From Clostridiales bacterium (GTDB lineage: Bacteria; Bacillota; Clostridia; Oscillospirales; Acutalibacteraceae), in NCBI GenBank assembly GCA_019422525.1, contig JAHZDE010000011.1:1-64000 (forward strand): DNA of 64,000 bases. The letters are read 5' to 3'. Under the pieces are notes generated by a model. The model searched no databases, was not told where the DNA came from, and saw only the letters and a list, made by a program, of their open reading frames with translations. A program made the position numbers and the translations under genes. How positions within the stretch are numbered: the stretch's first letter is position 1; each line of letters opens with the position of its first letter. Positions 17,629 through 25,831 of this stretch are shown here, piece by piece.

Positions 17629-18472
17629 GGATCTTCCAGCCATTGAGCCATTTGGCTGTTTCGGCTGCACTGTGGTCGATAATTTCGCTGTGTCCCAGAT
17701 CAAGGCCGCCGATTGCAGACATTTCTTCCTCGCTCAGTGTAAAATCCCAGATATTTAAGTTTTCTTCAATACGCTCTTTGTGCGTGGATTTCGGAATAAC
17801 GATGACACCTCTCTGGACGTTCCAGCGCAATACCACCTGCGCCACACTCTTTCCGTATTTTTCTGCAATGGCAGTCAGCTTTTCATTGGTAAAAATACCA
17901 TGCTTTCCTTCCGCGAGAGGTCCCCATGCCTCCGGCTGAACCTCAAATTCCTTCATGGTTTCTAAAGCGCTGTCCTGTGCGAAAAACGGATGCAGCTCCA
18001 CCTGATTTACCATAGGCTTGATTCTTGCGTTCACACAAAGATCTGCCAAACGCTCCGGATAGAAGTTGCAGACACCAATCGCTCTAATTTTTCCAGCTTC
18101 ATAGAGTTCTTCCATCGCACGCCATGAACCGTAATAGTCGCTCATCGGCTGATGAATCAGGTACAAATCCAGATAGTCCAGCCCCAGCTTATCCAATGAA
18201 GTCTGGAATGCTTTTTTTGCATTCTCATATCCGGCATCTTGAATCCATAATTTTGTGGTAATAAACAGTTCTTCACGGGGAACGCCGCTCTTTTTGATTG
18301 CCGCACCAACTGCTTCCTCGTTAAAATATGCCGCGGCTGTGTCGATCAGGCGATACCCTGTTCCAATCGCATCTAAAACAGCCCGTTCACATATATCTGC
18401 CTCCGGCACCTGAAATACGCCAAAGCCTTCCATCGGCATTTTGACTCCATTTTTTAAAGTTGCATATTCCAT
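17621..18472 (-). CDS. Aldo-keto reductase
   Basis: 283 residues. The catalytic tetrad Asp-Tyr-Lys-His is visible: LIDTAAAY (Asp, Tyr), TTKLW (Lys) and LIHQP (His), with the NADPH-binding IPKSTHKERI loop. It reduces aldehydes or ketones; the substrate is unknown. Its 3' end overlaps the UvrA-like gene. Confidence 0.93.
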   Translation of the reverse strand: MEYATLKNGVKMPMEGFGVFQVPEADICERAVLDAIGTGYRLIDTAAAYFNEEAVGAAIKKSGVPREELFITTKLWIQDAGYENAKKAFQTSLDKLGLDYLDLYLIHQPMSDYYGSWRAMEELYEAGKIRAIGVCNFYPERLADLCVNARIKPMVNQVELHPFFAQDSALETMKEFEVQPEAWGPLAEGKHGIFTNEKLTAIAEKYGKSVAQVVLRWNVQRGVIVIPKSTHKERIEENLNIWDFTLSEEEMSAIGGLDLGHSEIIDHSAAETAKWLNGWKIHD

Positions 18473-18491
18473 GACATTTTCCTCCTGTTTT

Positions 18492-19220
18492 TTATTTTCC
18501 TGATTTCACAATATAACGCAGCCACACGCTGCCTCCATCCTTAACCTCGGCATCCTGCAGTTCAAATCCAACGGGCCTATCTTCTGCAAGTCCACCCCTT
18601 GTAGCAAAAAGTGCCGGAGTATCAGATGAGCCATCCGCTGCCGGTGCAATCACAACGCTGATCTCATCGCACATTCCCGCCTGAATAAACGACCAGTTCA
18701 ACACGCCGCCTCCGCCCAGCATCAATGTTTCAATGCCGAATAAGGTTTTCAGCTTTTCCATCGCAAGGGCATAGTCCAGAGAATCCTCTCCTGCAATGAT
18801 ATAGGAAATACCCAGCTTACGCAGAAACGCCCTATAAGCGTTGCTGGCCTTGCCCGTCAGCACTTCCAGAACATGAGCATGGGTATCAATGTACGTCAGG
18901 TTGCAGTTTTTCCATCCAAGTTTACCGGAAGGATCAACCGACACATAGTACATCCCAGCATCCGGCTGGGCTACAAAGTCACCCTCCGGCACAGTTTCCG
19001 CATTTTCGTCCAGATCCGGCTTTTCGTAAAAGGTAAAGTTGTCATCCGTGGTAACTCTGCCGGAGAGCCACCCCTGATGTTTATAATAGGGATTGCTTCC
19101 AAAAGAAATGTTATAAAAGACATTTCCTGCTGTTTCTCCCTCTGGTGTTTCCATAAAAGTCCCCATGATTTTCCCATCCAGAGAGATCATCATGTGGCAA
19201 AAAATATAAGGTCTATTCAT
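18492..19220 (-). CDS. RibD-C / dihydrofolate-reductase-like oxidoreductase
   Basis: 242 residues of the RibD C-terminal/DHFR-like fold: N-terminal HMMISLDGKI, a central ISYIIAGEDSLDYALAMEKL and the nucleotide-binding LMLGGGGVLNWSF loop. Family members are NADPH-dependent reductases of varied substrates. The start at 19220 has AAAGGAG upstream. It lies inside the redox cluster, 19 bases before the aldo-keto reductase. Confidence 0.88.
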   Translation of the reverse strand: MNRPYIFCHMMISLDGKIMGTFMETPEGETAGNVFYNISFGSNPYYKHQGWLSGRVTTDDNFTFYEKPDLDENAETVPEGDFVAQPDAGMYYVSVDPSGKLGWKNCNLTYIDTHAHVLEVLTGKASNAYRAFLRKLGISYIIAGEDSLDYALAMEKLKTLFGIETLMLGGGGVLNWSFIQAGMCDEISVVIAPAADGSSDTPALFATRGGLAEDRPVGFELQDAEVKDGGSVWLRYIVKSGK

Positions 19221-19234
19221 TGTAATAACTCCTT

Positions 19235-20074
19235 TCAAACCGTTTCTTGTGGTTTCAACGAACCATAAAAATATGAGGCTGTGGCTCCACCGTCTATCAG
19301 AAAATCTGCACCCGTGATGAAAGCCCCTCTGTCGCTCATCAGCAGTTCCGCTACGTTTGCCACCTCATCGGCAGTACCAGGGCGGCCAGCAGGACACTTG
19401 GCAAACATATTTTTATAAAAATCGCCACGCGGACCGTTGAACTCGTCAATCGCCAGCGGCGTTACGATAATGCCGGGGGAAATGGAGTTGAGTCTGGCTC
19501 CCCGCTGCCCCCATTTGACCGCCTCCGCCATCACTCGCTTCACATTGCACCGCTTGGCCAGTTGATAGGCATGGAGTGTGTCCCGAATGTGTTTCGGCTG
19601 AAGCAGTGGCAGGGAGAGCAGTTCCTCCGCAGGAGTGCAGGCCAGCAGTTCATCTTCCTCCGGTGTCAGGGCGGGCATACGATATCCTGACTGACTGGAA
19701 ATGGTAACGCCCACACCTCCGGGAGCGATGATCTTACCCACTTCTTCCAACAGCACAGCAGTGCCGTAGAGATCAACCTTCAAAATGACTTCAATGGGCG
19801 CCTGACTTGGTGAAACACCCGCCGCATTCACAAGCATTTTGATTTCGCCATATTCCTGAGCTTTCGTTATGAAACTCAAAATAGACTCATGGGAGGATAA
19901 ATCCATTTCCATTGGCTCTGCATCAAAACCCGCGTCATTCATGATTTTAACAATGGCACGAGCATTTCCTATTTCCTTATCGCCTACCATAATTTTCATC
20001 CCGTAGCCCATTCTGCGGGCAATTGCCATGCCAATCTGTCCGGCTCCCGTCCAGAGCATAACTTCTTTTTTCAT
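19235..20074 (-). CDS. Short-chain dehydrogenase/reductase
   Basis: 279 residues. The Rossmann motif is slightly unusual, TGAGQIG rather than TGxxxGIG. NAAGVS, TISSQSG and YQLAKR supply the expected Asn, Ser, Tyr and Lys, and the C-terminus ends in FLIDGGA. An insertion of about 25 residues lies between the catalytic Ser and Tyr. Start at 20074 has GGAGG seven bases upstream. Confidence 0.92.
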   Translation of the reverse strand: MKKEVMLWTGAGQIGMAIARRMGYGMKIMVGDKEIGNARAIVKIMNDAGFDAEPMEMDLSSHESILSFITKAQEYGEIKMLVNAAGVSPSQAPIEVILKVDLYGTAVLLEEVGKIIAPGGVGVTISSQSGYRMPALTPEEDELLACTPAEELLSLPLLQPKHIRDTLHAYQLAKRCNVKRVMAEAVKWGQRGARLNSISPGIIVTPLAIDEFNGPRGDFYKNMFAKCPAGRPGTADEVANVAELLMSDRGAFITGADFLIDGGATASYFYGSLKPQETV

Positions 20075-20100
20075 TACATTACCTCCCATCTTGCGTCACA

Positions 20101-21279
20101 TTAGTTTTGAGGGACATTTCCGCGAATGGCTTCCAGCAGCATTGCTTCGATTTTTTCCACCGTGAAAGTTGTATAGATGGAGGGCTGCTCGCCAACCAGT
20201 GCAATCATTTCACGAAGCTCTGCCAGATTTTCGTCCCGATATGCAACCTCATTCAGATAAGTAGGAAAGTCGAAGGAACGATACAGCGCAAACAGTGCGT
20301 TTATGCCGTCCTCCAAAATTTTTTCGTCCCTGCTCTCTGCGGTATCAATGCCAAACACATTTTGGAAGTAATCTTTTACCACCTGCTGTCCCTGATAAAT
20401 ATGTTTTACCCAATAAGGGAACAAAACCGTGATGGCGTGCTTATAACCAACGCCGCAGTAATTTTGAAGGATGCTCTGGATCGGATACATACTCCAATCC
20501 CCGCTCTTTCCCATAAAGGTAAGCCCGCTAACATTGAGCGCACTGGAAATCATCAGATTCGTCCGCACTTCCCGGTCATTCGGGTTTTGAACCAGCTTCT
20601 TTAAGTTGGTACGAATGGTGTTCATTAAAAGCAGTGCGGCACTTTCCGCCAGTTCGGAACGCTCAAGTCCCAGATATGCCATAGACACCTGAACAAATGC
20701 GGTCAATTGTCCCTCCACCATAGCCGGAACGGGCAGGGACATGACATAAGCGGGGTTCAGCCATGCAAACCGGGGATACACCTCGGAAAGACCGGCCTGT
20801 TCCCCTGTTTCCTCGTTGGTAATCTGTGTCGAACCATTCATATCGGAACCGGAGGAGGGAAAGGTGGGTATCGTACCAACAGGCAGTGCCTCCTTCGCAT
20901 CCGGTGACTGAGCATAGGTCAGATATTCCCAGATATCGGCAGGCTGGCTGACACCGAATGCAATCGTTTTTGCAATATCCATGCAGGCTCCGCCGCCAAT
21001 TCCCAGAACAACATCAATATGCTCCTTCCGGCATAGCTTAATGCCTTCCCTCACTGCCTTCAAAGAAGGTTTCCGGTTTCCTTTCATTTCGTATCGAATC
21101 AGACCAGCCTGATCCAACGCATCGGCAAAGGGTTCGTAATGACCATTCTTAACGAAACTTTCGCCTCCCAATATCAGGAGAACACGGTTTCCATATTCCT
21201 TGATTTGTTTGATAACCTCATCCCGTTTGCTTTCACCGCAAAACAATTTAACGGGATTATAATAAATAAAATCGTCCAT
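20101..21279 (-). CDS. Iron-ADH-fold protein lacking the metal ligands
   Basis: 392 residues of the iron-containing (group III) alcohol dehydrogenase fold, close to butanol dehydrogenase/YqhD types (GIGGGACMDIAKTIAFG, LPVGTIPTFPSSGSDMN). The four metal-binding positions of YqhD (Asp194, His198, His267, His281) all appear changed: ADAFVH is LTAFVQ, DWATH is DWSMY, and the DHxxTLAIV region is GYKHAITVL with tyrosine in place of the histidine. The NAD(P)-binding part is intact. It may be inactive as a normal ADH, or use different chemistry. It sits within the redox cluster. Confidence 0.88.
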   Translation of the reverse strand: MDDFIYYNPVKLFCGESKRDEVIKQIKEYGNRVLLILGGESFVKNGHYEPFADALDQAGLIRYEMKGNRKPSLKAVREGIKLCRKEHIDVVLGIGGGACMDIAKTIAFGVSQPADIWEYLTYAQSPDAKEALPVGTIPTFPSSGSDMNGSTQITNEETGEQAGLSEVYPRFAWLNPAYVMSLPVPAMVEGQLTAFVQVSMAYLGLERSELAESAALLLMNTIRTNLKKLVQNPNDREVRTNLMISSALNVSGLTFMGKSGDWSMYPIQSILQNYCGVGYKHAITVLFPYWVKHIYQGQQVVKDYFQNVFGIDTAESRDEKILEDGINALFALYRSFDFPTYLNEVAYRDENLAELREMIALVGEQPSIYTTFTVEKIEAMLLEAIRGNVPQN

Positions 21280-21288
21280 GTTTCCCCC

Positions 21289-21837
21289 TTACAGAGCCTT
21301 GCCCATCTGTCTTGCCTGCTCCAGATACGGAGTGCTGTTTACATCGCCCTTTGCGCCTACGCCGCAGGCTTTGAGTATGCCGCCTTCTTTTAAGTTCTCA
21401 AAGCAAGCCAGGAAATCACGGAAACAGGATGTCATGGTTTCCATATAGTCCTCTGTGGGTGCGGCTCCTGCCGTAATGAGATAGGCGGTTTTATCCTTGA
21501 CCTCAAATTCTCTCGCATAAAACCGGTCAATGGCCGTTTTCATCTGTGCCGTGAAGCTGTAAAAATAGACCGGGGAGGCAAGCACCAGCACATCAGCCGC
21601 AATTACCTTTTGGATAATTTCTTCAAAATCGTCTCTATCAGTGTAAACACACTCGTTTTTTCCGCTGTTCCGGCAATAATCACAGCCAAGGCATGGATGA
21701 ATGTTTTTCCATGCCAGCGCGATTTTCTCACCGGTATGTCCGGCTTCGACAGCTCCCTGTAAAAACGCCTCTGCCAGCAAGTCTGTATTTCCTCCTATAC
21801 GGGGGCTTCCTTCTAAAATGATTACTTTTTTGCTCAT
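21289..21837 (-). CDS. NADPH-dependent FMN reductase family protein (ISF-like)
   Basis: 182 residues. FMN-binding GSPRIGGNTDLLAEAF at the N-terminus, then CLGCDYCRNSGKNEC, a cysteine-rich motif typical of iron-sulfur flavoprotein/multimeric flavodoxin-WrbA-like proteins, and the ASPVYFYSFTAQ loop. It probably reduces quinone- or nitro-type compounds. Ten bases before the ADH-fold gene. Confidence 0.88.
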   Translation of the reverse strand: MSKKVIILEGSPRIGGNTDLLAEAFLQGAVEAGHTGEKIALAWKNIHPCLGCDYCRNSGKNECVYTDRDDFEEIIQKVIAADVLVLASPVYFYSFTAQMKTAIDRFYAREFEVKDKTAYLITAGAAPTEDYMETMTSCFRDFLACFENLKEGGILKACGVGAKGDVNSTPYLEQARQMGKAL

Positions 21838-21864
21838 AGTTGTTATTCCACCTTCGTTTCAGAC

Positions 21865-22725
21865 CTACTTTCCGCTGAACACCGGGAAAGCACTGAACTC
21901 GCCATAATCTTTTAATGGCTTCATGTTTTTTAATACTTCCATATCCTGCTCTGAAATGATAAAATCCACATTTGCATTGTCCTGCATATGTTCCGGATTT
22001 GCTGTTTTGGGAAGAGGTAATGCACCTAACTGCAAATCATAGCGGAGGCAGAGCTGCGGAATCGTTACCTGATACTTTTCTGCCATTTTCTTTACTTCTT
22101 CACTTTTCAGGATTTCCCCATGTGCCACCGGAGAATAAGCTTCTACCAAAATATTGTTTGTATGGCAATATTCCATCAGTTCGGCAGGCGTATTACCGAT
22201 ATGTACTAACAACTGGTTTACCATAGGTTTTACTGTGCAGGACGAAATAATATTTTCAATATCCGCTTCCTTAAAATTGGATACGCCGATTGCTCGAAGT
22301 TTTCCGGCTTTGTAGGCATCTTCCAGCGCCCTCCACGCCTCTCGGTTTCCCTGTGAATAATCCCCACCCCGGAAATCTGCCCACGGCTGAGGGCTGTGAA
22401 TCAGCATGAGGTCAATGTAGTCAAGCCCCAGCTTCTCCAAAGAACCGTTAACTGCAGCAGCAGCCTCCTCATAGGTTTTAGCTTCAGCGGCCAGTTTTGT
22501 GGTTACAAACAGTTCTTTCCGTGAAATACCACAGGTACGGATACCTTCACCAACGCCCCTCTCATTCTCATAAGCCTGTGCGGTATCAATATGGCGGTAT
22601 CCTATTTTCACAGCCTCTCGTACAGCATCGGCCACTATATCATCCGAGATAAACCAAGTCCCCAAGCCCAGCTTTGGGATTGTCACACCGTTTAAAAGAG
22701 TATAAGTTTCTTCAAAAATCATCAT
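21865..22725 (-). CDS. Aldo-keto reductase
   Basis: 286 residues with the full catalytic tetrad: HIDTAQAY, TTKLAAE and LIHSPQP, and the LPKTANPEHM cofactor loop. It is a second aldo-keto reductase of the cluster and differs clearly from the one at 17621-18472. Confidence 0.93.
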   Translation of the reverse strand: MMIFEETYTLLNGVTIPKLGLGTWFISDDIVADAVREAVKIGYRHIDTAQAYENERGVGEGIRTCGISRKELFVTTKLAAEAKTYEEAAAAVNGSLEKLGLDYIDLMLIHSPQPWADFRGGDYSQGNREAWRALEDAYKAGKLRAIGVSNFKEADIENIISSCTVKPMVNQLLVHIGNTPAELMEYCHTNNILVEAYSPVAHGEILKSEEVKKMAEKYQVTIPQLCLRYDLQLGALPLPKTANPEHMQDNANVDFIISEQDMEVLKNMKPLKDYGEFSAFPVFSGK

Positions 22726-22744
22726 TGCGATCTCCTTTCAATAT

Positions 22745-23275
22745 TTAGGCAATGCTGCCATTTTTACTAAACTGTTTGAGCCACGCCAAAATCTCCGGCT
22801 CAGCGTTTGCTACACTGCCCCCATGAATTGCCAGACTCTTTTCCAATCTAGCACCACTGCAGATTCGTTGAATATCTTTTTCGCTGGCTCCCATACCACT
22901 GCCTTCATGAGTGCAAAAAGGACGAATTATCTTCCCGGAAAAATCAAAATGTTCCAGAAAGGTAAAAACCGGCATTGGCAATGTACTCCAATAATTTGGA
23001 TAACCAAGATAGATTATGTCATAGGTATCTATACTTTCAGGATATCTTTTTAATTCTGGTCTGGCGCCCCGGCGTTGATCTGCCTGAGCCTGTGCGATAC
23101 ACACGTTATAATCTTTGGAGTATTCCTGAATAGGCTCTATTTTAAATAAATCTCCTTCTGTAAACTTTTGAATCATACAAGCAGCAATTTCTGTATTCCC
23201 AATTTTGAGATCCCGGATTGTACCGTTTACATAATTTTGATTTTTACGAGAAAAATAGGCAATTAAACAAGCCAT
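22745..23275 (-). CDS. Flavodoxin-family protein
   Basis: 176 residues. The flavodoxin start IAYFSRKNQNYVNG has a changed phosphate loop; LGYPNYWSTLPMPV and FCTHEGSGMG are typical of the second and third flavin loops. It is the first gene of the minus-strand redox cluster, divergent from the LysR gene. Confidence 0.88.
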   Translation of the reverse strand: MACLIAYFSRKNQNYVNGTIRDLKIGNTEIAACMIQKFTEGDLFKIEPIQEYSKDYNVCIAQAQADQRRGARPELKRYPESIDTYDIIYLGYPNYWSTLPMPVFTFLEHFDFSGKIIRPFCTHEGSGMGASEKDIQRICSGARLEKSLAIHGGSVANAEPEILAWLKQFSKNGSIA

Positions 23276-23323
23276 ATTTACTCCTCCTTCCTTTTCTCAA
23301 ATCTCATTATAGCCGAAATTCTC

Positions 23324-23352
23324 TTGACATGGAATCTCCGGTATGTTACCAT
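23324..23352 (+). promoter_or_regulatory. LysR gene promoter
   Basis: TTGACA (23324-23329), 17 bases, then TACCAT with an upstream TG (extended -10). It reads toward the LysR gene in the short divergent region that also must hold the promoter of the redox cluster, so a shared LysR site is likely. Confidence 0.55.
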
Positions 23353-23395
23353 TGTATTAACTTATAGTTTATGCAAAACGACAGGAGAGTACATT

Positions 23396-24286
23396 ATGTT
23401 TAACCCGTACTTGACGGCATTTGTGTGTGTTGCAGATTGCGGTAGTTTTACGAAAGCCGCAGAAAAACTTTTTATCTCTTCCACCGCTGTTATGAAACAA
23501 ATCAATTCTTTAGAAAAACATCTAAATTTGAAGCTTTTAATACGTACCCCGCATGGCGTACAGTTAACGCCTGCTGGGGATTGTATTTATAAAGACGCGA
23601 AATTTTTATTTGACTATTCCAAACGCTCTATCGAAAATGCACGAAAAGCCATGAATACAAATGATACAACTTTCCGTGTCGGCACTTCCATGTTAAATCC
23701 GGCAAAGCCGTTCATGGATCTGTGGTATCGTGTTAGCCCGGAATTTCCTGATTACAAATTGCATCTTGTACCCTTTGAAGATAACCACGAAGGAATTCTC
23801 TCTGAAATCGGACAGTTGGGAGAAAAATTTGATTTCCTGCTTGCTGTCTGTGATTCCAAACTCTGGCTAAATCAATGCAATATGCTTCCACTTGGTCGCT
23901 ATAAAAAAATGTGTGCTGTTTCGAGAGAGCATCATTTAGCCCATAAAAAAGTTTTAAAACTTACAGATTTGCATGGGGAAACTTTGATGATGGTAAAAAA
24001 GGGGGATTCAGAAACGAATGATATTATTCGAGAAGATTTGAGTCAAAATCATCCTGCCATACAGATTGAAGATACACCACATTTTTATGATATTTCTGTC
24101 TTCAATCGTTGTGTAGAAACAAATAAAGTTCTTCTTATTTTGGAGTGCTGGCAGGATATCCATCCAGCATTAGTTAGCATTCCTGTTGAGTGGGAATACA
24201 GTTCTCCATATGGACTATTGTATGCCCCAAACCCTTCTGAAACTGTGGAGAAATTTGTAAATCAAGTAAAAAAAACAATGAGATAA
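23396..24286 (+). CDS. LysR-family transcriptional regulator of the redox cluster
   Basis: 296 residues. N-terminal winged helix-turn-helix (VADCGSFTKAAEKLFISSTA, VMKQINSLEKHLN) and a C-terminal effector-binding domain. The start at 23396 has AGGAG nine bases upstream. It is divergent from the 22745-12907 cluster, a classic arrangement in which the LysR protein regulates the opposite operon. The inducer is unknown; quinone or electrophile stress would suit the genes. Confidence 0.92.
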   Translation: MFNPYLTAFVCVADCGSFTKAAEKLFISSTAVMKQINSLEKHLNLKLLIRTPHGVQLTPAGDCIYKDAKFLFDYSKRSIENARKAMNTNDTTFRVGTSMLNPAKPFMDLWYRVSPEFPDYKLHLVPFEDNHEGILSEIGQLGEKFDFLLAVCDSKLWLNQCNMLPLGRYKKMCAVSREHHLAHKKVLKLTDLHGETLMMVKKGDSETNDIIREDLSQNHPAIQIEDTPHFYDISVFNRCVETNKVLLILECWQDIHPALVSIPVEWEYSSPYGLLYAPNPSETVEKFVNQVKKTMR

Positions 24287-24312
24287 GTTTCTGTCAAGAG
24301 GCTTATCTTTTT
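24282..24312 (+). terminator. Intrinsic terminator after LysR
   Basis: An 11-bp stem GATAAGTTTCT/AGAGGCTTATC (two G-T pairs) with a GTCA loop and a TTTTT tail. It overlaps the LysR stop codon. Confidence 0.8.
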
Positions 24313-24339
24313 ACCCAAGTTGCATAATCTAGTTTATAA

Positions 24340-24371
24340 TAGCGGGTGTGAAATAATTCCCGCACCCGCTA
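24340..24371 (-). terminator. Hairpin ending the long sigma-54 cargo operon
   Basis: TAGCGGGTGTG pairs with CGCACCCGCTA around a ten-base loop, about 20 bases past the stop of the GH1 gene. The T-tract on the minus strand is weak (TTATAAAC), so termination is likely but not certain. Confidence 0.6.
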
Positions 24372-24393
24372 TACCAGTTTCCACAAATTTAGT

Positions 24394-25821
24394 TTACCCC
24401 AGGTTCTCCCCATTAGAGGCAATCACTTCTTTATACCAGCCAAATGATTTCTTCTTGCTGCGCTTTCTGGTTCCGTTTCCTGCGTCATCCAAATCCACGT
24501 AGACAAAACCATATCGTTTCGACATCTGCCCCGTGCTGGCCGCAACCAGGTCAATGCAGCCCCAGGTCGTATACCCCAAAAGATCGACCCCATCCACCTC
24601 CACCGCAGCCTTAAATGCCTTAATATGCTCCCGGATATAATCAATCCGGTAATCATCTTCCACATATCCATTCTCATCTGGTATATCCTTGGCCCCCAGA
24701 CCATTTTCAACAATAAACAGCGGCTTCTGATAGCGGTCATATAACATATTAAGGGAGTTACGCAGCCCCAGTGGATCAATCTGCCATCCCCATTCGCTGG
24801 ATTTCAAATATGGATTCTTAATAGACCCATATATATTTCCTGCCGTCTCCTGACCCGCTCCCGGATCTGTCGCCACCACTCGGGAGGAATAGTATGAGAA
24901 CGAAATAAAGTCAACCGTGTTTTTCTTCAGGATTTCCAGATCATCTGGTTCCATTTGAATCCGAATATTTTCCCGTTCAAACTTCTTTAACGCATAAGAC
25001 GGATAATACCCTCTGGATTGGACATCAATAAAGAAATATCCTTCCCTATCTTGAGTGATTGCCTTATAGTAGTCTTCCGGGCGGCAGGAATAAGGATAAT
25101 TGTTTCCGCCTGCGAGCATGCACCCCACCATATTATCGGGGTTAATCTCATGGGCAATCCCGGTGGCAAGAGCGCTTGCTACCAACTGATTATGAGCAGC
25201 CTGGTATTTCACCTGCAGCTCATTTTCTCCTTCTTCAAAGCAGATTCCGGCCCCCATAAATGATGCATGAAGCAGCATATTAATTTCGTTAAAAGTCAGC
25301 CAGTATTTCACATAGTCCCGATAGCGTTTTAGTACCACATTCACATAGTTCTTATAGAAATCAACCATTTTCCGGTTTCTCCAGGAACCGTATTCTTTCA
25401 CCAAATGCATCGGCACATCAAAATGAGCTAACGTGACCAGAGGCTCAATCTGATATTTTTTCAACTCCCGGAAAATATCTTCATAAAACTGCAGCCCTTC
25501 TTCATTCGGCATTTCATCATCACCGTTCGGGAAGATTCTGGACCAGGAAATCGACATGCGAAAACATTTGATTCCCATCTCTGCCAGAAGTGCAATATCT
25601 TCTTTATAGTGATGATACATATCAATGGATTCTTTTGCCGGATAAAAATGTTCTTCGTCAAAATCCAGCATTTTCATCTTCCCGGCGCTGATGGCCTTCC
25701 GATCTCTCCCGGTCGGAATCACATCTACATTGGACAGTCCTCTGCCGCCCTGATCATATCCGCCTTCACATTGATTGGCAGCAGTTGCACCTCCCCATAA
25801 AAAGTCTTTTCTTAATGCCAT
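24394..25821 (-). CDS. GH1 6-phospho-beta-glucosidase
   Basis: 475 residues of glycoside hydrolase family 1. The acid/base glutamate lies in TFNEINML and the nucleophile in FIVENGLG. The gene is ten bases after a beta-glucoside PTS permease, so the substrate is most likely a phosphorylated beta-glucoside, cleaved to glucose-6-phosphate and an aglycone. It is the last gene of the array beginning at etfB. Its presence beside CoA-pathway genes suggests the aglycone may feed that pathway, which is inference. Confidence 0.93.
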   Translation of the reverse strand: MALRKDFLWGGATAANQCEGGYDQGGRGLSNVDVIPTGRDRKAISAGKMKMLDFDEEHFYPAKESIDMYHHYKEDIALLAEMGIKCFRMSISWSRIFPNGDDEMPNEEGLQFYEDIFRELKKYQIEPLVTLAHFDVPMHLVKEYGSWRNRKMVDFYKNYVNVVLKRYRDYVKYWLTFNEINMLLHASFMGAGICFEEGENELQVKYQAAHNQLVASALATGIAHEINPDNMVGCMLAGGNNYPYSCRPEDYYKAITQDREGYFFIDVQSRGYYPSYALKKFERENIRIQMEPDDLEILKKNTVDFISFSYYSSRVVATDPGAGQETAGNIYGSIKNPYLKSSEWGWQIDPLGLRNSLNMLYDRYQKPLFIVENGLGAKDIPDENGYVEDDYRIDYIREHIKAFKAAVEVDGVDLLGYTTWGCIDLVAASTGQMSKRYGFVYVDLDDAGNGTRKRSKKKSFGWYKEVIASNGENLG

Positions 25822-25831
25822 AAACAGCCTC

